From JBPCRW01 sp050996405 (GTDB lineage: Bacteria; Acidobacteriota; Blastocatellia; Pyrinomonadales; Pyrinomonadaceae): a DNA stretch of 10,419 nt. Where the stretch lies: the NCBI GenBank assembly GCA_050996405.1, contig JBPCRW010000298.1, forward strand, positions 1-10,419, written 5' to 3'. The first letter of the stretch is position 1, and each line of letters begins with the position of its first letter. The notes under the pieces were generated by a model. That model saw only the letters and a program-made list of their open reading frames with translations. It did not search any database and had not been told where the DNA came from. Both the position numbers and the translations under genes were made by a program. This document shows, in pieces, positions 4,784-10,419 of the stretch.

Positions 4784-6730
4784 ATGAAAAACGAACTTAT
4801 CTCAAGACGAGAAATTTTAAAAGGCATCGGCGTGGCGGGAGCGTTGGCGGCGATGAAGGGACTGCTTCCCGCTTACGCGCAAACGGTTTTTAGTGAAACC
4901 GTCGCGCCGAAAGACGGGCAACTGAGCGGAAGCGTGATTGATTTGACCATCGCCGAAACGCCGTTTCGCGTCGGCAGTCGAGCCTCGAAGGCGACGACGA
5001 TAAACGGGACGCTGCCGGGACCTCTGATTCGCCTGCGCGAAGGACAGGACATAACACTCAACGTCACCAATCGTTTGAACGAAACCGCTTCGATTCACTG
5101 GCACGGCGTTCAGTTGCCGCCTGAAATGGACGGCGTTCCCGGAGTCAGCTTCGCGGGCATCAAGCCGGGCGAAACCTTCGTCTATAAGTTTCCCGTCAAG
5201 CAATACGGAACTTACTGGTATCACAGTCATTCGGGCGGGCAGGAACAATCGGGCGTTTACGCGCCGATAATTTTTGACCCGATTGAGCCGGACCCGGTTA
5301 AGTATGACCGCGAATATGTGGTGATGCTCTCGGATTGGACATCAATGCCGTTGATGAGCATGATCGGGAAACTCAAAAAGCAGTCAGGCTATTTCAACTT
5401 CCAACAGCGCACGATGGGCGAATTCCTTTCAAATGTGAAGGAATACGGCTGGAAACCGACATGGGACAACTACAAGATGTGGGCGCAAATGCGGATGGAC
5501 CCGACGGATTTAGCCGACGTAACCGGCGCGGCTTACACTTTTCTGATGAACGGACTCGCGCCCGAATCAAACTGGACTGGATTGTTTCGCCCGGGCGAGC
5601 GCGTTCGTCTGCGCTTTATTCAAGTCGGCGTGATGACTTTTAGCGACGTTCGCATTCCGGGTTTGAAAATGACGGTCGTGCAGGCGGACGGGCAAAACGT
5701 GAAGCCCGTCGAAGTGGAAGAATTTCGCATCGGACCGGCGGAGACCTACGACGTGATTGTTACGCCTTCGGAAGACCGCGCCTTTACCATTTTCGCCGAA
5801 ACGCTGGACCGAAGCGGCTACGCCCGCGGCACGCTCGCCCCGCGTCCGGGAATGGTTTCTGAAATTCCCAAACGCCGCCCGCGCCCGCTTCGCACGATGG
5901 AAAGTATGGGAATGGATATGGAAGGCGGAATGGATATGGAAATGATGAAACTTGAAATGGGCGAGAACGCCAAAGCCGGCGGCAAGCCGATGTCTATGTC
6001 CTCTATGGATATGAATTCCAAAGACAAAAATATGCAGATGCCGCAGATGAAACCGTCTGCTCCCAAGATGGACAATATGCCGATGCCGAAATCGGACAAT
6101 ATGCAAATGCCGGGTATGAATATGCCGAATATGTCCGGTATGCAGGATATGAAAACTATGTCGGAAATTCCCGGCAGTAAGCCCGTCAGACATGGTCCCG
6201 ACAAGCACGGCATCGGCAATCAGGCAACACCGGAAATTACCAGCAGCCGACTCGACGACCCCGGCATCGGTCTGGGCGGCGACGGTCGCCGCGTGCTGGC
6301 TTATACCGACCTGAAGGCACTGAAACCATATCTCGACCGGCGCAAACCGGAGCGCGAGCTTGAAATCCATCTGACCGGACATATGGAACGCTTTATCTGG
6401 TCGTTTGACGGCAAGAAGTTTTCTCAAAACAGCGAGCCGATTCATTTCCGCTACGGCGAGCGTCTGCGCTGGACGTTTGTCAACGACACGATGATGGAAC
6501 ACACGCTGCACCTGCACGGGATGTTTATGGAATTGGAAAACGGCACGGGCGATTATCTGCCGCGCAAGCACACGGTCAACGTCAAACCCGCCGAGCGCGT
6601 TTCGGTCGCCATTACGGTTGACGCGCCTCCGGGTCGCTGGGCGTTTCATTGCCATCTGCTTTTGCATATGGAAGCGGGTATGTTTCGAGTAGTCGAAGTT
6701 TCTGAAAATTTGCCGGAGGTAACGAAATGA
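4784..6730 (+). CDS. copA: Multicopper oxidase, copper-resistance protein A
   Basis: The 648-residue protein begins with a Tat signal (SRREILKGIG at 7-16, then a hydrophobic run to AYAQ), so it is exported folded. The four copper-binding motifs are present: HWHG (105-108), HSH (147-149), HTLHLHG (573-579) and HCHLLLHMEAGM (622-633). The last gives the type-1 ligands Cys623, His628 and Met633 and the bridging His622 and His624. CopA/PcoA oxidises Cu(I) to the less toxic Cu(II) in the periplasm using O2. Residues 372-459 form a low-complexity insert with 27 Met (repeated MDM, MPMP and MNMP), suited to holding several Cu(I). An AAGGGGTGG stretch ends 5 bases before the ATG. The TGA overlaps the copB start (ATGA). 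Family members run near 600 residues; the Met-rich insert explains the extra length. Confidence 0.95.
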   Translation: MKNELISRREILKGIGVAGALAAMKGLLPAYAQTVFSETVAPKDGQLSGSVIDLTIAETPFRVGSRASKATTINGTLPGPLIRLREGQDITLNVTNRLNETASIHWHGVQLPPEMDGVPGVSFAGIKPGETFVYKFPVKQYGTYWYHSHSGGQEQSGVYAPIIFDPIEPDPVKYDREYVVMLSDWTSMPLMSMIGKLKKQSGYFNFQQRTMGEFLSNVKEYGWKPTWDNYKMWAQMRMDPTDLADVTGAAYTFLMNGLAPESNWTGLFRPGERVRLRFIQVGVMTFSDVRIPGLKMTVVQADGQNVKPVEVEEFRIGPAETYDVIVTPSEDRAFTIFAETLDRSGYARGTLAPRPGMVSEIPKRRPRPLRTMESMGMDMEGGMDMEMMKLEMGENAKAGGKPMSMSSMDMNSKDKNMQMPQMKPSAPKMDNMPMPKSDNMQMPGMNMPNMSGMQDMKTMSEIPGSKPVRHGPDKHGIGNQATPEITSSRLDDPGIGLGGDGRRVLAYTDLKALKPYLDRRKPERELEIHLTGHMERFIWSFDGKKFSQNSEPIHFRYGERLRWTFVNDTMMEHTLHLHGMFMELENGTGDYLPRKHTVNVKPAERVSVAITVDAPPGRWAFHCHLLLHMEAGMFRVVEVSENLPEVTK

Positions 6731-7965
6731 AAATCCGCTGGCGAGTTTTACTTTTAGTAATCGCGGCTGTGTCATTCGGCTTAGTAATAAACGCTTCAAT
6801 CGCGGCGGCGCAGGATATGCCGGGTATGAAGATGCCGATGCCGAAATCCAAACCAAAGGCGAAATCGTCTTCAAAGGTAAAAACAAAGTCGAAGGTAACG
6901 GCTGCTTCAAAGCGAAAAACTAGGTCAACTGCAAAGGCAAAGCCGAAGTCATCTGCAAAAACGACAAAGGCGAAACCCGCGGCAAAACCAATGGAGATAA
7001 ATATGCCGATGCCGTCGTCAACTCCAAAGCCCGCGCCAACGCAAGCGCCGATGCAGATGAATATGCCAATGCCGAAACCTTCACCGTCTTCAACGCCGAT
7101 GCAAATGGAGATGCCGATGAGTATGCCGATGCCTTCGCCGACTCCGACTCCAAAGCTGTCAAATATGCCGATGGAAATGAATATGCCGACTCCGACTCCG
7201 ACACCGGCGAATATGAATATGCCGATGCCAACGCCCGCGCCGACTTCGCCGGATACATCCGGCGAGCGCAGGCAAACCTTACCTCCATTACCGAAGAATT
7301 TTCCCCATCCGGTTGACGACGAGCATCGGTATTTCTTTTTTCTCGCAGACCTGCTCGAATTCAGTCCGAAAGGAAGCGACAGCGATTTACGCTGGGACAT
7401 CGAAGGCTGGTATGGCGGCGATTACAACCGTCTTTGGTATAAGACCGAGGGCGAAAAAAGCACCGTCAAAAAAGACTACAATATAGATTACCAACTGCTT
7501 TACAGTCGTTTCGTCAAGAGATATTACGATTTTCAAATCGGGGCGCGACTTGAAACGAAGACTTTTCGCGGAGCCAATGTCGCGCGGGCGCACGCGGTCA
7601 TCGGAATCGAGGGACTCGTGCCTTTCCGTTACGAACTTGAAACCGCAATGTTCATCAGTCAGAAGGGCGACGTAGCGGGACGTTTTACATTCTCCAGAGA
7701 TTATCTGATGACGCAGCGATTAGTTCTTCAGCCGCGTATCGAAGCCAACGCCGCGATTCAAAAAGTCGAACGGTTCGGGGTTGGCAAAGGATTAAACGAT
7801 GTCGAACTCGGCTTCCGCCTGCGCTACGCCGTCCGGCGCGAGTTCGCGCCCTACATCGGCGTTTCGTTCAAGCGCAGTTTTTTCAGCACCGCCGACCTCG
7901 TTCGACAGGACGGCGGCGACCCCAGCCAGATTCGCTTCGTGATTGGTGTGCGAATGTGGCATTAA
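6727..7965 (+). CDS. copB: Outer-membrane copper-resistance protein B with long Met/Pro and Lys-rich leader
   Basis: The 412-residue protein starts with a signal peptide (about 1-28, cleavage near AAAQD). Residues 31-38 are Met-rich; 40-88 are Lys/Ala/Ser/Thr-rich (17 Lys, 2 Arg), resembling histone H1 tails; 89-168 are Met/Pro repeats with about 20 Met. The CopB/PcoB domain (PF05275) occupies about 195-412: HPVDDEHRYFFFLADLLEF, WDIEGWYGGDYNRLWYKTEGE, then alternating beta-strands to the end, FVIGVRMWH, consistent with a small outer-membrane barrel. CopB works with CopA, binding or sequestering copper at the outer membrane. The start overlaps the copA stop by 4 bases, with GGAGG (6715-6719) inside copA, so the two are translationally coupled. 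The Lys-rich segment is not usual for the family. Confidence 0.92.
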   Translation: MKIRWRVLLLVIAAVSFGLVINASIAAAQDMPGMKMPMPKSKPKAKSSSKVKTKSKVTAASKRKTRSTAKAKPKSSAKTTKAKPAAKPMEINMPMPSSTPKPAPTQAPMQMNMPMPKPSPSSTPMQMEMPMSMPMPSPTPTPKLSNMPMEMNMPTPTPTPANMNMPMPTPAPTSPDTSGERRQTLPPLPKNFPHPVDDEHRYFFFLADLLEFSPKGSDSDLRWDIEGWYGGDYNRLWYKTEGEKSTVKKDYNIDYQLLYSRFVKRYYDFQIGARLETKTFRGANVARAHAVIGIEGLVPFRYELETAMFISQKGDVAGRFTFSRDYLMTQRLVLQPRIEANAAIQKVERFGVGKGLNDVELGFRLRYAVRREFAPYIGVSFKRSFFSTADLVRQDGGDPSQIRFVIGVRMWH

Positions 7966-7971
7966 ATGCAA

Positions 7972-8012
7972 GCCGTCCGTCGGCTCGGTAAGCTAATTCG
8001 ACGGGAAACGGC
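7972..8012. repeat. 11-bp hairpin between copB and the flavoprotein gene
   Basis: GCCGTCCGTCG (7972-7982) pairs with CGACGG plus ACGGC (7999-8004 and 8008-8012), with three unpaired bases (GAA) in the right arm and a 16-base loop. No T-run follows, so it is more likely an mRNA processing or stability element, or a weak rho-linked stop, than an intrinsic terminator. It lies 6 bases past the copB stop and may set lower expression of the downstream gene. Confidence 0.45.
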
Positions 8013-8073
8013 AAGTAGAAACCAAAAAGCCGAAGTGAAATTCAACAGCGGAAAACAAAAGGGAGTTTAGTTG

Positions 8074-8970
8074 ATGTATGACACGATTATCGTCGGCGGC
8101 GGTCCGGCGGGTTTGAGTGCCGCGCTCGTTCTGGGACGCTGCCGGAGAAAAGTTTTACTGTTTAATGCCGGTCAGTCGCGCAATGCCCGCACCCGCGCCG
8201 CTTACGGCTTTCTCACGCGCGACGGCATAAAACCGGCGGAGTTAATCAAAATTGCGCGTGAGCAGTTGAGCCGCTATGAAACGGTCGAACTTCAAGAGGC
8301 TGAAGTGATTGACGCGAAATGCGTGGAGAATCGCTTTGAGATAACGCTCGAAGACGGCAGCCGTTTCAATTCGCGGACATTACTTCTCGCCACCGGCGTT
8401 GTTGACGACATCCCGCAGATTGAAGGATTAGACGCGCTCTACGGTTCGAGCGTTCATCATTGCCCCTATTGCGACGGATATGAAGTGCGCGACCAGCCGA
8501 TTGCCATTTACGGGCGCGGAGAAAACGGGAAGGGCTTGGCGCTGGAACTGACGGCGTGGAGCCGCGACCTTGTTTTATGTAGCGACGGCGCGTCGGAGTT
8601 GAGCGCGGAGGATTTGGAGCGTTTGAAACGAAACGGCATTGAGGTGCGCGAACAGCCGATTGCGCGGCTCGAAGGGACGGACGGCATACTTGAACGCATC
8701 GTTTTTACGAACGGCGAAACATTGCCGCGCCACGCGATGTTCTTTAGCACGGGACATCATCAGCGTTGCGACCTTGCCGAACGGCTCGGCTGCAAGTTCA
8801 CCGAGAAAGGCGCGGTCGACACGGGCGAGTATGAAGTTACCGGCATTCGCGGATTGTATGCGGCGGGCGACGCTTCGCGGCACGTACAATTTGTGATAGT
8901 CGCGGCGGCGGAAGGCGCGGAAGCCGCGTTTGCCATCAATACCGCATTGCTGAAAGAAGACCTTGAATAA
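8074..8970 (+). CDS. Thioredoxin-reductase-like NAD(P)/FAD oxidoreductase
   Basis: The 298-residue protein has the class II pyridine nucleotide-disulfide oxidoreductase layout. The FAD Rossmann motif is IIVGGGPAG (5-13) and the redox-active pair is Cys130-Pro-Tyr-Cys133 in HHCPYCDGYE. A second nucleotide site reads IYGRGENGKG (145-154), and GLYAAGDAS (260-268) contacts FAD. Length and motifs match thioredoxin-reductase-like proteins, which pass electrons from NAD(P)H to a disulfide. There is no signal peptide, so it is cytosolic. The second site is the glycine-poor form GRGENG, so cofactor preference is uncertain, and no thioredoxin gene lies nearby. ATG 8074 is preferred to TTG 8071 because GGGAG (8061-8065) is then 8 bases away. 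In this cluster it may keep copper-binding thiols (Csp, YHS) reduced; that is inference. Confidence 0.88.
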   Translation: MYDTIIVGGGPAGLSAALVLGRCRRKVLLFNAGQSRNARTRAAYGFLTRDGIKPAELIKIAREQLSRYETVELQEAEVIDAKCVENRFEITLEDGSRFNSRTLLLATGVVDDIPQIEGLDALYGSSVHHCPYCDGYEVRDQPIAIYGRGENGKGLALELTAWSRDLVLCSDGASELSAEDLERLKRNGIEVREQPIARLEGTDGILERIVFTNGETLPRHAMFFSTGHHQRCDLAERLGCKFTEKGAVDTGEYEVTGIRGLYAAGDASRHVQFVIVAAAEGAEAAFAINTALLKEDLE

Positions 8971-8971
8971 A

Positions 8972-9151
8972 ACGTGGCTCACGTCCGTTACCGAAGCGTC
9001 GGAATTGATGGGGCGCGAGGACTTGAACCAATTGCCCGTGATGCTCGACCGTTAGCTCGAAGGAATAATTTCACGCGCTCATATTTTGCGATTGCTTCAG
9101 TCACGCGCCGAATTGAAATATGTAGCTCGGAGCGCGGCGAGCTTGAATTAA
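8972..9151 (+). pseudogene. Remnant of a CBS-domain C-terminus, interrupted by TAG
   Basis: One frame starting at the end of the flavoprotein gene reads VTEASELMGREDLNQLPVM (8987-9043), then a stop TAG at 9053-9055, and continues in the same frame as LEGIISRAHILRLLQSRAELK (9056-9118) to TAA at 9149-9151. Both halves match the final CBS domain seen at the C-terminus of site-2 protease-type and other CBS proteins (pattern: EALxLMxxEDVNQLPV, then LxGxISRxxLLxxL). The TAG sits where a Gln or similar codon would be expected (CAG to TAG is one change). Nothing resembling the start or body of such a protein lies upstream, because the flavoprotein gene occupies that space. So this is a gene tail left behind, not a working gene. 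Confidence 0.65.
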
Positions 9152-9225
9152 TCGTGCCGTTTAACGCCGAAATTCCGTGAAAAAAAATCGAAAACGACGC
9201 TTTATTAAAACTTTTTCCAAAATGA

Positions 9226-9255
9226 TAGACAATACTCCCGTAGGGTTTATAATTT
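9226..9255 (+). promoter_or_regulatory. Promoter of the methyltransferase gene with an operator-like dyad
   Basis: TAGACA (9226-9231), a 16-base spacer and TATAAT (9248-9253) form a near-consensus sigma-70 promoter. The spacer carries ATACTCCC, GTA, GGGTTTAT (9232-9250), a dyad matching at 6 of 8 positions per arm. Aligned without gaps to the copper promoter at 1310-1333, 19 of 24 bases agree (ATAC, GTAGGGT and TAATTT shared). It could be a CsoR-family site or simply this organism's preferred promoter form. Confidence 0.55.
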
Positions 9256-10213
9256 GTTAGTTACCAACGAAAAACACACATCTCTTAAATTGGAAGTCGC
9301 TAATTGTTGTCTGTGCGAAACGGGCGATGCGGAATTGCTTGGGACGGGTGAAGATTTCGAGTATCGGACGAGCGCAGACTCCTTCAAGGCGAAGCGTTGC
9401 CGTTCATGCGGGCTGGTTTATTTAAGCCCGCGCCCCGCGCTTTCGGAATTCGAGCGGATTTATCCGTCCGATTATCACGCCTTTGAGTTCTCCGAAAAGG
9501 AATTCGGTTTCGTATTCAAAGTCCGGCGCAAGCTCGAAGCCAACCGATTATTAAGCTGGTGTAAAAATTTGCCGGACGATGCGCGAATCATTGATATTGG
9601 CTGCGGCGACGGCTTTCATCTCGAACTGCTGCGCGATTTCGGCAAAAAAAGCTGGACGCTCGAAGGCGTTGATGCCGACTGGCGAGCCGCTTCGGCGGCA
9701 CAGAAAAAAGGTTTGAAGGTTCACTGCGGATTGCTCGAAAACCTCGATTTGCCGGAAAATTCTTACGATTTAGCGTTTCTGATTATGACGGTCGAACACG
9801 CCGCGAATCCGCCGCAGCTTTTGCGCGACATTCGCTCGCTTCTGCGTCCCGGCGGACGGCTCGTGATTGTAACCGATAACACGGATTCACTCGATTTCCG
9901 ACTTTTCAAAAAACGACACTGGGGCGGCTATCATTTTCCGCGGCATTGGAATTTATTTAATCCGGCGACGCTTGAAAAACTGGCGGCGAAAACCGGATTT
10001 GAAATTGAAAAACTAACGACGCAGGTCAGCCCCGTCAATTGGGTTTATTCGATTCGCAACTTTTTAACCGACCGAAACGCGCCGCATTGGTTGATTGAAC
10101 AATTCAGCTTGAAGTCAACTTTCTCGCTTGGCATTTTCACAATCTTTGACATTCTGCACAATCTGATGGGACGCGGCGCGTTGCTCAACGCGATTTTTAA
10201 GCGTCCGTCGTAA
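9254..10213 (+). CDS. Zn-ribbon class I SAM-dependent methyltransferase
   Basis: The frame gives up to 319 residues. An N-terminal zinc-ribbon-like part has Cys18, Cys19 and Cys21, then CRSCG (49-53) followed by LVYLSPRP. This is the arrangement seen in methyltransferases of sugar and cell-surface polymer pathways. The SAM-binding motif I is IIDIGCGDG (112-120), the acidic residue after strand 2 is in EGVDAD (137-142), and DLAFLIMTVEH (172-182) plus LLRPGGRLVIVT (197-208) complete the Rossmann core. The substrate is unknown. The start is unsettled: TTG 9254 abuts the -10 element, so a transcript starting near 9260 would exclude it; TTG 9290 (residue 13), still before the zinc ribbon, is the next choice, but neither has a ribosome site. 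The next gene follows after 13 bases, so they form an operon. Confidence 0.85.
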   Translation: MLVTNEKHTSLKLEVANCCLCETGDAELLGTGEDFEYRTSADSFKAKRCRSCGLVYLSPRPALSEFERIYPSDYHAFEFSEKEFGFVFKVRRKLEANRLLSWCKNLPDDARIIDIGCGDGFHLELLRDFGKKSWTLEGVDADWRAASAAQKKGLKVHCGLLENLDLPENSYDLAFLIMTVEHAANPPQLLRDIRSLLRPGGRLVIVTDNTDSLDFRLFKKRHWGGYHFPRHWNLFNPATLEKLAAKTGFEIEKLTTQVSPVNWVYSIRNFLTDRNAPHWLIEQFSLKSTFSLGIFTIFDILHNLMGRGALLNAIFKRPS

Positions 10214-10226
10214 CTATTAAAAACTT

Positions 10227-10419
10227 ATGATATTAGAAACAAATAAACCCGTCGTGATTCTCGGAGCCGGACTTGCCGGACTGACCGCCGCCAATTTTCT
10301 GCGCCGCGCAGGTGTGCCGGTAATTCTCTACGAAGCCGGAAATAAAATCGCCGGACTCGCGCAGAGCTTTGATGATGCGGACGGTTTTACTTACGATTTC
10401 GGAGCGCATTTCGTCACCA
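10227..10419 (+). CDS. FAD-dependent amine-oxidase-like protein (5' part)
   Basis: The 64 complete codons visible start with MILETNKPVVILGAGLAG, a dinucleotide-binding motif (GAGLAGL at residues 13-19). They continue with the acidic end of the second strand (LYEAG) and GLAQSF, then FTYDFGAHFVT near the edge. This is the N-terminus of the FAD-dependent amine oxidase/protoporphyrinogen oxidase/UDP-galactopyranose mutase-like superfamily. The partner methyltransferase suggests a surface-sugar or lipid pathway, but that is inference. It starts 13 bases after the methyltransferase stop with no clear ribosome site, and runs off the window. Confidence 0.8.
   Translation, partial: MILETNKPVVILGAGLAGLTAANFLRRAGVPVILYEAGNKIAGLAQSFDDADGFTYDFGAHFVT

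Noticed and set aside
5567..6910. Long antisense frame of 447 codons, His-rich
   Set aside because: It lies opposite copA. The His residues are just CAT codons complementary to the ATG-rich Met repeats, and no family motif is seen.
5880..7240. Repeats in copA/copB as a CRISPR or tandem-array element
   Set aside because: The repetition is codon-level (ATGCCG-type units of irregular spacing) inside coding frames; there are no constant repeats with unique spacers.
6612..7400. Antisense frame of 262 codons, Gly/Ile/Phe-rich
   Set aside because: It is the reverse complement of the low-complexity copB leader; repetitive composition keeps the frame open.
8974..9180. 68-codon frame right of the flavoprotein gene
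   Set aside because: It has no recognisable motif, whereas the neighbouring frame over the same bases clearly reads as a CBS domain.

Overview
The window reads as part of a bacterial chromosome carrying a copper-handling gene cluster, with more ordinary genes to its right. Base use (moderate GC, GGCGCG/CGAA-rich coding with A-rich gaps), AAGGAGG-type ribosome binding sites and the look of the proteins suggest a Gram-negative bacterium, perhaps an acidobacterium of the Blastocatellia/Pyrinomonadaceae type. That placement is inference from style, not from a marker gene. The predicted CopB-like outer-membrane protein supports a cell with two membranes.

Layout. Bases 1-69 are the 3' end of an unrecognised gene. 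After a gap with a perfect 13-bp inverted repeat comes a small exported SnoaL/NTF2-like protein (224-745). It converges on a CsoR-family metal-sensing repressor on the minus strand (761-1078, TTG start). A 364-base regulatory gap follows, with a CsoR-like operator/promoter candidate, a perfect AT-rich palindrome and overlapping hairpins. Then, all on the plus strand: a 50-residue YHS-domain protein followed by a strong terminator; a 16-cysteine four-helix-bundle copper-storage protein (Csp type); a DUF2231 membrane protein; a 75-residue Met-rich membrane protein resembling the end of DUF4396; a four-helix membrane protein of a DUF2269-like kind; an exported protein with three cell-wall-binding-repeat-2 (CWB2)-like units; a Tat-exported multicopper oxidase (copA) with a large Met-rich insert; a copB-type outer-membrane protein overlapping copA by 4 bases; and a thioredoxin-reductase-like flavoprotein.

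The parts fit one job. CsoR would sense cytosolic Cu(I); YHS and Csp would bind or store it; the membrane proteins may handle it at the inner membrane; CopA would oxidise Cu(I) in the periplasm; CopB would bind it at the outer membrane; and the flavoprotein may supply thiol-reducing power. No copper-transporting ATPase is visible.

Right of the flavoprotein lies a decayed C-terminal CBS-domain fragment interrupted by one TAG codon, probably the scar where the copper cluster meets other DNA. Beyond it are a Zn-ribbon SAM methyltransferase and the start of an FAD-dependent amine-oxidase-like gene. The promoter before the methyltransferase matches the copper-cluster promoter at 19 of 24 bases.
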